Assembly (NCBI RefSeq): GCF_001546115.1
Contig: NZ_KQ955208.1
Coordinates: 2,268,496 to 2,332,495, forward strand
DNA: 64,000 bases
Direction of reading: 5' to 3'
Source: Paracoccus aminovorans
GTDB lineage: Bacteria > Pseudomonadota > Alphaproteobacteria > Rhodobacterales > Rhodobacteraceae
Below are positions 31,643 to 38,967 of the stretch, piece by piece; position 1 is the first letter of the stretch; every line of letters begins with the position of its first letter. The notes under the pieces are model-generated. The model was not told the origin of the DNA. It ran no database searches and was given only the letters and a program-made list of their open reading frames with translations. The position numbers were made by a program, and so were the translations under genes.

Positions 31643-33436
31643 ATGACCCGCGACGACCGCGAGTTCCGCATCCGTCCGGGCAGGCCGCGCTCGACCCCGG
31701 CGCCCCGCAGCGGTAGCTTCGTCAATCAGGTGTTGCGCGCGGCACGGAAGGCGGGGCCGGTCCGAAAGTCGGGACCGGCCGGGGGCTCGTCGTCCTCGGG
31801 GCGACCCGTCCGCACCGGTCACTCCACCTTCGGGCGCGGGCTTGCCTGCTTTGGCCGCTCGCGGCTGTTCTCGCCGCAACGCCGGGTGGTGGGGAAGGCG
31901 CGGGTGGTCCGGCACAAGGGCCGGTCCTTCCGTTCGGCGCCGATGACGGCGCATCTCGCCTATCTCAAGCGCGAGGGGGTCCGCCGCGACGACAGCGACG
32001 GGCTGATGTTCGACGCCCGCACCGACGATGCCGACGATCCCGCCTTCGCGGAACGCTGCCGGGAGGACCGGCACCATTTCCGCTTCATCGTCTCGCCCGA
32101 GGATGCCCGCGACATGACCGACCTGCGCGCCTTCACCCGCGATCTGGTGAAGCAGATGGAGGCCGATCTCGACACGAAACTGGACTGGATCGCCGCCGAT
32201 CACTGGAACACCGACAATCCCCATGTGCATCTGCTGGTCCGCGGCGTGGATGACAGCGGCAAGGATCTGGTCATCTCGCGCGATTACATCGGCTACGGCC
32301 TGCGCTCGCGCGCCGAGGATCTGGTCGCCCTCGAACTCGGCCCCAGGCAGGAGCACGAGATCCGCTCCGCCCTGGAACGCGAGGTGACGGCGGAGCGCTG
32401 GACCCGGCTCGATGCCGGGATCCGGCGCCAGGCCGACGAGATGGGATTCATCGACCTGCGCCCAGACGCACCGATCCCGGGCGAGCCGACGGGCCGCAAT
32501 CCGGAATCGCGGCGGTTGATGATCGGGCGGCTGCAGCATCTGGAGAAAATGGGTCTCGCCACCTCGGCCGGTCCCGGCGAATGGATGCTGGGGCTGGAGG
32601 CGGAGCGAACCCTGCGCGACCTGGGCAGGCAGGACGACATCGTCAGCCGGATGCACCGCGCCTTCGCCGGGCGCGGCGAGGAACGGGGTGTCCTCGACTT
32701 TGTCACCGACAGCGGCCGGGACGGTGCGCCCGTCATCGGCCGGCTGGTCGATAACGGGTTGCATGACGAGTTGACCGGCGAAGCCTATGCGGTGATCGAC
32801 GGCATCGACGGCCGCGCCCATCATATCCGCCTGCGCGGGATCGAGGCCTTCGACCAGGCTCCGCCGCTCGGCGGCATCGTCGAGTTGCGGCGCTTCGGCG
32901 GGCCGGAGGATCCGAACCCGACGCTGCGGCTCGCCAACCGCTCCGATCTCGATCTGCAAGCCCAGATCACGGCGCCGGGCGCCACCTGGCTCGATCACCG
33001 GCTGGTCGAGCGCCGGCCGATGCCGCTGGCCATGGGCGGCTTCGGCAGGGAGGTGCACAAGGCGATGGATGCCCGTGCCGAGCATCTGGTCGGGGAAGGC
33101 CTGGCCCGGCGCGAAGGGCAACGCATCCTGCTGCGGCGCAATCTGCTCGCCACCCTGCGCCGGCGCGAACTCGATGCCGTCGGCGCCGATCTCGCCCGGA
33201 AAACCGGGCTGCGGCATGTGCATACCCGGCCAGGCGATCATGTCGCTGGTATCTGCGGTCGGCAGATGTCCCTCTCTTCCGGCCGCTTCGCCGTCATTGA
33301 CGACGGCTTGAGCTTTCAGCTGGTGCCCTGGTCGCGGGACCTCGAAGGCCAGCCCGGCCGGCATGTCTCCGGCGTGGCGAAACCGGGTGGCGGCATCGAC
33401 TGGTCGCTGGGGCGCAGGCGCGACCTCGGGCTGTAA
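31643..33436 (+). CDS. Relaxase, VirD2-like with DUF3363
   Basis: A 597-aa relaxase. The N-terminal basic region leads into the candidate nicking tyrosine in MTAHLAYLKREG (Tyr107). The three-histidine metal site follows in DHWNTDNPHVHLLVRG (His187, His194, His196). The C-terminal half is the DUF3363 region common in alphaproteobacterial relaxases. The enzyme nicks at oriT, stays attached to the 5' end and pilots the strand to the coupling protein. It sits directly downstream of the inverted-repeat cluster and 32 bases upstream of traG. Confidence 0.9.
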   Translation: MTRDDREFRIRPGRPRSTPAPRSGSFVNQVLRAARKAGPVRKSGPAGGSSSSGRPVRTGHSTFGRGLACFGRSRLFSPQRRVVGKARVVRHKGRSFRSAPMTAHLAYLKREGVRRDDSDGLMFDARTDDADDPAFAERCREDRHHFRFIVSPEDARDMTDLRAFTRDLVKQMEADLDTKLDWIAADHWNTDNPHVHLLVRGVDDSGKDLVISRDYIGYGLRSRAEDLVALELGPRQEHEIRSALEREVTAERWTRLDAGIRRQADEMGFIDLRPDAPIPGEPTGRNPESRRLMIGRLQHLEKMGLATSAGPGEWMLGLEAERTLRDLGRQDDIVSRMHRAFAGRGEERGVLDFVTDSGRDGAPVIGRLVDNGLHDELTGEAYAVIDGIDGRAHHIRLRGIEAFDQAPPLGGIVELRRFGGPEDPNPTLRLANRSDLDLQAQITAPGATWLDHRLVERRPMPLAMGGFGREVHKAMDARAEHLVGEGLARREGQRILLRRNLLATLRRRELDAVGADLARKTGLRHVHTRPGDHVAGICGRQMSLSSGRFAVIDDGLSFQLVPWSRDLEGQPGRHVSGVAKPGGGIDWSLGRRRDLGL

Positions 33437-33468
33437 CGCAAGAACCCGTGACGAAAGGAGGTATTTCC

Positions 33469-35469
33469 ATGACCGGCACGAAGATCCTCTGGGGCCAGAT
33501 CACCGTGGTCTTCCTGATCGTGCTCACCTTCATCTGGGCGGCAACGCAATGGACGGCCTGGCGGCTCGGCTTCCAGCCGCAGCTCGGCCCGGCCTGGTTC
33601 GAGATCCGGGGCGTTCCGGTCTATTATCCGCCGGCGCTGTTCTGGTGGTGGTACTTTTATGACGCCTATGCCCCGCGTGTCTTCATGGAAGGCGGCATCA
33701 TCGCCGCCTCGGGCGGGTTTCTCGCCATCGGCATCGCCATCCTGATGTCGGTCTGGCGCGCCCGCGAGGCCGAGGACGTCGAGACCTATGGCTCCGCAAG
33801 ATGGGCGGGGCGGGCCGAGATCGAGCGGGCCGGGCTGCTCGGCCCCGACGGGGTGATGCTGGGCAAGATCGGCCAGGACTATCTGCGCCACGATGGCCCG
33901 GAACATGTGCTCTGCTTCGCGCCGACCCGATCCGGCAAGGGCGTCGGGCTGGTGGTGCCGACGCTGCTGACCTGGCCCGGTTCGGCCATCGTCCACGACA
34001 TCAAGGGCGAGAACTGGCAGCTGACCGCCGGGTTCAGGGCGAAGCATGGCCGGGTGCTGTTGTTCGATCCGACCAATGCGGCCTCCGCCGCCTACAACCC
34101 GCTGCTGGAGGTGCGGCGCGGCGAATGGGAGGTCCGCGACGTCCAGAACATCGCCGACATCCTGGTCGATCCCGAGGGCTCGCTGGAAAAGCGCAACCAT
34201 TGGGAAAAGACCAGCCATGCCTTGCTGGTCGGGGTCATCCTGCATGTGCTCTATGCCGAGGAGGACAAGACCCTGGCACGCGTCGCCGCCTTCCTCTCCG
34301 ATCCGCGCCGCTCGATCGAGGCGACGCTGGCCGCGATGATGAAGACCCCGCATCTCGGCGAGGCCGGCCCGCACCCGGTGATCGCCAGCGCCGCGCGGGA
34401 ACTGCTGAACAAATCCGAGAACGAGCGCTCCGGCGTGCTGTCCACTGCGATGTCCTTCCTCGGTCTCTATCGCGACCCGGTCGTCGCCCAGGTCACCAGC
34501 CGCTGCGACTGGCGCATCGCCGACATGGTCACCGGATCCACACCGACCACCCTCTACCTTGTCGTGCCGCCCTCGGACATCTCGCGCACCAAGCCGCTGA
34601 TCCGGCTGGTGCTGAACCAGATCGGCCGCAGGCTGACCGAGGATCTGCATGCCAAGGACCGCGGGCACCGCGTGCTGATGCTGCTCGACGAGTTCCCGGC
34701 ATTGGGACGACTGGATTTCTTCGAATCCGCCCTGGCCTTCATGGCCGGCTACGGCATCAAGTCCTTCCTGATCGCCCAGTCGCTCAACCAGATCGAGAAG
34801 GCCTATGGTCCGAACAATTCGATCCTCGACAACTGCCATGTCCGGGTCAGCTTCGCCACCAACGACGAGAGGACCGCGAAGCGGGTCTCGGACGCGCTCG
34901 GCACCGCCACCGAGATGAAGGCGATGAAGAACTATGCCGGGCACCGCCTCGCGCCCTGGCTCGGCCATATCATGGTCTCGCGCTCCGAGACCGCCCGGCC
35001 GCTGCTCACGCCCGGCGAGGTGATGCAGCTGCCGCCCGAGGACGAGATCGTCATGGTGGCGGGCACCCCGCCGATCCGGGCCAGGAAGGCGCGCTACTAT
35101 GCCGATCCGCGTTTCAGGGAGCGGGTGCTGGCCTCGCCCGATCCGCGTGAGGTGGTGCCGTCGGAGCGGCCGGACGACTGGTCGGCGTTGAGGCCACCGA
35201 AGCCGGATGCGGAACAGGCTGCGGCCAGCGAAAAGGCCGAGGCGAAGCGCGGGGACAAGGCCAATTCCGGCCTGCGCCGCGAGCCGGAACTGCCCGGGCA
35301 TGTCGAGATCGTCCATGAACGAAAGGAACCGTCGCCCGAGGACGAGTTCAGAAACCTGCTCGGCGACGATCAGGAGGATGCGGCGCGCCAGCGGCAGGCG
35401 CTGCGCCGCAAGATGGGCGGCATCGCCCGCCAAGCCTCGATGGATCCTGGCGACGACATCCCGATGTGA
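33469..35469 (+). CDS. traG: Type IV coupling protein TraG/VirD4
   Basis: A 666-aa coupling ATPase. Two N-terminal membrane helices (about residues 12-30 and 75-95) are followed by GSARWA, Walker A APTRSGKGVGLVVPTLL (about 151-167) and the Walker B VLMLLDEFPALGRLDFF. AQSLNQIEKAYG and the ILDNCHVRVSFATND segment are conserved. It links the relaxase-DNA complex to the secretion channel. AAGGAGG lies 7 bases before the chosen ATG; an in-frame codon 21 bases upstream is less likely. Confidence 0.94.
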   Translation: MTGTKILWGQITVVFLIVLTFIWAATQWTAWRLGFQPQLGPAWFEIRGVPVYYPPALFWWWYFYDAYAPRVFMEGGIIAASGGFLAIGIAILMSVWRAREAEDVETYGSARWAGRAEIERAGLLGPDGVMLGKIGQDYLRHDGPEHVLCFAPTRSGKGVGLVVPTLLTWPGSAIVHDIKGENWQLTAGFRAKHGRVLLFDPTNAASAAYNPLLEVRRGEWEVRDVQNIADILVDPEGSLEKRNHWEKTSHALLVGVILHVLYAEEDKTLARVAAFLSDPRRSIEATLAAMMKTPHLGEAGPHPVIASAARELLNKSENERSGVLSTAMSFLGLYRDPVVAQVTSRCDWRIADMVTGSTPTTLYLVVPPSDISRTKPLIRLVLNQIGRRLTEDLHAKDRGHRVLMLLDEFPALGRLDFFESALAFMAGYGIKSFLIAQSLNQIEKAYGPNNSILDNCHVRVSFATNDERTAKRVSDALGTATEMKAMKNYAGHRLAPWLGHIMVSRSETARPLLTPGEVMQLPPEDEIVMVAGTPPIRARKARYYADPRFRERVLASPDPREVVPSERPDDWSALRPPKPDAEQAAASEKAEAKRGDKANSGLRREPELPGHVEIVHERKEPSPEDEFRNLLGDDQEDAARQRQALRRKMGGIARQASMDPGDDIPM

Positions 35470-35500
35470 CGACATGCAACCACAAGAAAGGAGTCCGGCC

Positions 35501-35959
35501 ATGCGCCAGCGTCTGAACGTCTATTTCCCGCCCGCCCTGTTGCGGCAGATCTCCGATCTCGCGGACAGCAGGAAGGTCTCGCGCTCGGCCATCGTCGAGG
35601 CCGCCGTCGCTTCGTTCCTCTCGCCCGACGATGCCGACCGGCGCGAGGCGGCCTTCGCACGCCGGCTCGACCGCATGTCGCGCCAGATCATGCGGCTCGA
35701 ACGCGATGTCGGCCTCTGCGCCGAAACCTTGGCGCTCTTCGTCCGCTTCTGGCTGACCGTCACGCCGCCGATCCCGACCGAAGGTTATGCCGCCGCCCAG
35801 GCCAAGGGCCGCGAGCGCTTCGAAGGCTTCGTCGAAACCCTCGGCCGCAGGCTGCAATCCGGCGAGAGCTTCCTCAGGGAGATCCCGGAGGATGTGGCCG
35901 GGACAGGGGATGAGCCGGCCAGGCCCGACCCTGCTGCCGATGGCGAGGACACCGATTAA
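35501..35959 (+). CDS. CopG-type ribbon-helix-helix protein
   Basis: A 152-aa protein whose first 45 residues (RLNVYFPPALLRQISDLADSRKVSRSAIVEAAVASFLSP) form a ribbon-helix-helix DNA-binding fold. A helical region with FVRFWLTVTPPIPTE follows. This gene always follows traG in related elements and may be an accessory protein of the relaxosome or a regulator of transfer. An AAAGGAG site precedes the ATG. The trb operon continues after the inserted toxin-antitoxin pair. Confidence 0.85.
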   Translation: MRQRLNVYFPPALLRQISDLADSRKVSRSAIVEAAVASFLSPDDADRREAAFARRLDRMSRQIMRLERDVGLCAETLALFVRFWLTVTPPIPTEGYAAAQAKGRERFEGFVETLGRRLQSGESFLREIPEDVAGTGDEPARPDPAADGEDTD

Positions 35960-35996
35960 TGAATAATGGCAGTCCGCCCTGTACGCATATTGTGTA

Positions 35997-36034
35997 TTGC
36001 CGTTTGGCATATGAAAACTATATTGATGCCAAAC
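35997..36034 (+). promoter_or_regulatory. Promoter and operator of the Xre-RES module
   Basis: TTGCCG (35997-36002) and TATATT (36019-36024) are spaced by 16 bases. GTTTGGCAT (36002-36010) and ATGCCAAAC (36026-36034) form a perfect 9-bp inverted repeat bracketing the -10 box. A repressor bound there would block transcription, as expected for an autoregulated antitoxin. Confidence 0.65.
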
Positions 36035-36047
36035 GCAGGAGGCGCAG

Positions 36048-36461
36048 ATGCAGCTTCATCCCATTGCCGCAACCCCGGCCCGTGTCGGCAGCCCGGTCAT
36101 CACCGACGAGGAGGCCGGCGCGCTGGCGCGCACCACCGTCAATCTGTTCCGCGCCTGGGGCGTGAGCGATGCCGAGGCGAGGACCCTTCTGGGCGGCATG
36201 GCGGCCCGGACCTGGGCGCGCTGGAAGGATGGCGAGATCGGCCGGATCGACCGGGACCTGAAGATGCGCATGGCCCATCTCATGGGGATCCATAAGGGGC
36301 TGCGCTATCTCTTCAAGGATCCCGCCCGGGGGTATGCGTGGGTGCGCAAACCCAATGCGGCTTTCGGTGGCAGTTCCGCCCTCGACATCATGCTGCGGGG
36401 CGAATTGTCCGATCTGGCGCTGATGCGGGAATGGCTCGACGCCGAGCGCGGCGCATGGTGA
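36048..36461 (+). CDS. Xre/MbcA/ParS-type antitoxin (DUF2384)
   Basis: A 137-aa antitoxin. The N-terminal helix-turn-helix-like part (EEAGALARTTVNLFRAWGVSDAEARTLLGGMAARTWARWK) precedes the C-terminal toxin-binding region HLMGIHKGLRYLFKDPARGYAWVRKPNAAFGGSSALDIMLRGELSDLALMREWLDAERG, the hallmark of the Xre-RES/MbcTA antitoxins. AGGAGG lies 6 bases before the ATG. A perfect inverted repeat just upstream is its likely operator. It overlaps the toxin gene by 7 bases. Confidence 0.9.
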   Translation: MQLHPIAATPARVGSPVITDEEAGALARTTVNLFRAWGVSDAEARTLLGGMAARTWARWKDGEIGRIDRDLKMRMAHLMGIHKGLRYLFKDPARGYAWVRKPNAAFGGSSALDIMLRGELSDLALMREWLDAERGAW

Positions 36462-37153
36462 GCGGCCTTGCCGTGAAGCGGCGGGTGACGTGGGACAGGA
36501 CCTGGCGCATCATCCGCTCGATCTGGCCGCCGATCGACCTGTTCGAGGACATCGCCGATCCGCGCGACTGGGAGGCGCTGGTCTCGGTCGAGGCCAAGAC
36601 CAATCACCGCATTCGCAACGAGGTCGGCGATCTGGGCAAGGTGCCTGCCGCGCGCCGGGTCGGAGGGCCGGGCGCCAGCCTGGTCATGGCGCCCTTCGTC
36701 CACTGCTCGATCGCGCGACCGGGTCGTTTCACCGATGGCAGCTACGGCATCTACTATGCCGGAGACCGGGAAGAGGTCGCGCTGGCCGAGACCATCCACC
36801 ACCATGCGAAGTTCATGGCGGCGACCGAAGAGGCACCCGGCTGGACCTCGGATTTCCGCGCCTTGGTCGGTTCGATCGACCGGGAACTGCACGACGTGAA
36901 CGCCGTGCCGGATGTCCTGCATCCGACGGATTATGCGCCATCGCAGGCGGAAGGGGCGGGGCTTCGCGCGGCCGGCAGCGACGGTCTGCTCTGGAACAGC
37001 ATCCGCATGCCGGGCGGGCAATGCATGGGCGCCTTCTGGCCCGACGTGGTGAGCATCCCGGTGCAGGGCTCGCATTTCTGCTATCACTGGAACGGTAAGC
37101 GGGTGGATTTCGTGAAGCGCCACGATACCGGAGAGATCCTGGAAGTCAGCTGA
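36455..37153 (+). CDS. RES-domain toxin
   Basis: A 232-aa RES toxin: RTWRIIRSIWPPIDLFEDIADP, HCSIARPGRFTDGSYGIYYAGDREEVALAETIHHH and GLLWNSIRMPGGQCMGAFWPDVVSIPVQGSHF. RES toxins deplete NAD+ by phosphorolysis or hydrolysis; the Arg, Tyr and Glu positions of the active pocket appear kept. The ATG at 36455 overlaps the antitoxin's end. Placed between traG/RHH and trbB, the pair splits the transfer genes into two blocks and should penalise loss of the element. Confidence 0.87.
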   Translation: MVSGLAVKRRVTWDRTWRIIRSIWPPIDLFEDIADPRDWEALVSVEAKTNHRIRNEVGDLGKVPAARRVGGPGASLVMAPFVHCSIARPGRFTDGSYGIYYAGDREEVALAETIHHHAKFMAATEEAPGWTSDFRALVGSIDRELHDVNAVPDVLHPTDYAPSQAEGAGLRAAGSDGLLWNSIRMPGGQCMGAFWPDVVSIPVQGSHFCYHWNGKRVDFVKRHDTGEILEVS

Positions 37154-37346
37154 ACACCCACGCGATTCGCCCGGTCTGAACTCGCGGCGTCCGGTTTTCG
37201 GAAAAGGCGAAACCGCCGTTTCCCTGTCTTTCTACGCCAGACTACGATGGCAGGTGAATAGCTGTTGCGCGGCTGCGTTTTGACGCTCTTTTAGTCGACC
37301 CCATCCGGGGCCTTCCTCTCGCCGCCCCGGAGGAACGGGGGACGGG

Positions 37347-38345
37347 ATGGCAGGTTCGGACCACATCGAGGCAAGGGTGGAGCGCGGCGCCCGCATGCTC
37401 CGCACCGCGCTCGGGCCTGCCATCTCCGCCCTCTTGCGGGATCCCGACATCGTCGAGGTGATGCTGAACCCGGACGGCCGGATCTGGGTGGATCGGCTGC
37501 GCGACGGGTTGGCGCAGACAGGGCAGACGCTCTCTCCCGCTGACGGCGAGCGCATCGTCCGGCTGGTCGCGCATCACGTCGGTGCCGAAGTCCATGCCCG
37601 GTCCCCGCGCGTCTCCGCCGAACTGCCCGAGACGGGCGAGCGCTTCGAGGGGCTGCTTCCGCCGGTGGTCGCGGCGCCCGCCTTCGCCATCCGCAAGCCC
37701 GCCGTCGCGGTCTTCACCTTGGATGACTACGTCGGTGCCGGGATCATGAGCCGGATGCAGGCCGAGGCGCTGCGGCTCGGGGTGGCCACGCGCGCCAATA
37801 TCCTCGTCGCCGGCGGCACCTCGACCGGCAAGACCACGCTGACCAATGCGCTGCTGGCCGAGGTGGCGAAGACGCAGGACCGCGTGGTCATCATTGAGGA
37901 TACCCGCGAGCTGCAATGCACCGCGCCGAACCTGGTGGCCATGCGCACCAAGGATGGCGTCACCAGCCTGTCCGACCTGGTGCGCTCGTCGCTGCGGCTG
38001 CGGCCCGACCGCATCCCGATCGGCGAGGTGCGCGGCGCCGAGGCGCTGGATCTCTTGAAGGCCTGGGGCACCGGCCATCCCGGCGGCATCGGCACCATCC
38101 ATGCCGGATCGGGCATCGGCGCCCTGCGGCGGCTCGAACAGCTGATCCAGGAAGCCGTGATCACCGTGCCGCGGGCGCTGATCGCCGAGACCGTCGACCT
38201 GATTGCCGTTCTGGCCGGACGCGGCAACAATCGCCGCCTCACCGAACTCGTCCGAGTCGACGGGCTCGGTCCGGACGGCAACTACCGCATCGCCCCGGTC
38301 ATTCCCGACACCGACACCTCAGAAAATACTGGAGAACCAGAATGA
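37347..38345 (+). CDS. trbB: Mating-channel ATPase TrbB (VirB11-like)
   Basis: A 332-aa hexameric secretion ATPase with Walker [10 protein letters not shown] (about 156-164), an Asp box [12 protein letters not shown], and Walker B/His-box motifs [37 protein letters not shown]. It powers pilus assembly and substrate transfer. An upstream gap of 193 bases contains a GGTTTTCGGAAAAGGCGAAACC-like inverted element (split here as GGTTTTCG...CGAAACC, 37193-37213). The stop overlaps trbC (ATGA). Confidence 0.94.
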   Translation: MAGSDHIEARVERGARMLRTALGPAISALLRDPDIVEVMLNPDGRIWVDRLRDGLAQTGQTLSPADGERIVRLVAHHVGAEVHARSPRVSAELPETGERFEGLLPPVVAAPAFAIRKPAVAVFTLDDYVGAGIMSRMQAEALRLGVATRANILVAGGTSTGKTTLTNALLAEVAKTQDRVVIIEDTRELQCTAPNLVAMRTKDGVTSLSDLVRSSLRLRPDRIPIGEVRGAEALDLLKAWGTGHPGGIGTIHAGSGIGALRRLEQLIQEAVITVPRALIAETVDLIAVLAGRGNNRRLTELVRVDGLGPDGNYRIAPVIPDTDTSENTGEPE

Positions 38346-38674
38346 TCCGTCATGCCCTGCGCATCCGCCATCACGTCGCGATGACCGCGACCTTGGTCCT
38401 GAGCAACCTCGTCCTTGCGCCCGCCGCCCATGCCGCCGGTTCGTCGATGCCCTGGGAGGCGCCGCTGCAGTCGATCCTCGATTCCGTCGAGGGGCCGGTG
38501 GCCAAGATCGTCGCGGTGATCATCATCATCGTCACCGGACTGACCCTGGCCTTCGGCGATACCGGCGGCGGTTTCCGGCGGCTGATCCAGATCGTCTTCG
38601 GCATCTCCATCGCCTTCGCGGCCAGTTCCTTCTTCCTCAGCTTCTTCAGCTTCGGCGGCGGGGCGTTGGTGTAA
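38342..38674 (+). CDS. trbC: Conjugative pilin TrbC (VirB2-like)
   Basis: A 110-aa prepilin with a long signal peptide (LVLSNLVLAPAAHAAG). Two hydrophobic helices follow (VAKIVAVIIIIVTGLTLAFGD and IVFGISIAFAASSFFLSFFSFGGGA). TraF-type processing and head-to-tail cyclisation are known for IncP TrbC and are inferred here. It is coupled to trbB and trbD by overlapping start and stop codons. Confidence 0.9.
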   Translation: MIRHALRIRHHVAMTATLVLSNLVLAPAAHAAGSSMPWEAPLQSILDSVEGPVAKIVAVIIIIVTGLTLAFGDTGGGFRRLIQIVFGISIAFAASSFFLSFFSFGGGALV

Positions 38675-38955
38675 TGTCCGCGGGTTTCGAGCAGCTTGCC
38701 GAGGTGCCCGGCTTCTCGGTGCCGGTGCATCGCGCCCTGACCGAGCCGATCCTGCTCGGCGGCGCACCGAGGAGCATCGCCATCCTGAACGGCACGCTGG
38801 CCGGGGCGGTCGGTCTCGGGCTGCAGCTCTGGCTCGCCGGCATTTTGATCTGGGCGATCGGCCATCTCGCCGCGGTCTGGGCGGCGAAGCGCGATCCGCT
38901 CTTCGTCGAGGTCGGGCGGCGGCATCTGCGCATCCCCGGCTATCTCGCCGTCTGA
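38674..38955 (+). CDS. trbD: TrbD (VirB3-like) channel protein
   Basis: A 93-aa inner-membrane protein: FSVPVHRALTEPILLGGAPRSIAILNGTLAGAVGLGLQLWLAGILIWAIGHLAAVWAAKRDPLFVEVGRRHLRIPGYLAV, the VirB3 signature with one or two membrane helices. It starts on the A of the trbC stop codon (TAATG). It anchors the VirB4-type ATPase encoded next. Confidence 0.92.
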   Translation: MSAGFEQLAEVPGFSVPVHRALTEPILLGGAPRSIAILNGTLAGAVGLGLQLWLAGILIWAIGHLAAVWAAKRDPLFVEVGRRHLRIPGYLAV

Positions 38956-38967
38956 CGGAGCCCTGCC

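Noticed and set aside
31511..33364. 617-codon minus-strand open frame opposite the relaxase
   Set aside because: It is the antisense of a clearly identified relaxase with intact motifs. Long antisense frames are expected at this GC content, and this one has no domain or ribosome-binding site.
33316..35502. 728-codon minus-strand open frame opposite traG
   Set aside because: Antisense shadow of a full-length coupling protein; the composition is His/Arg/Gly-rich without any recognisable fold.
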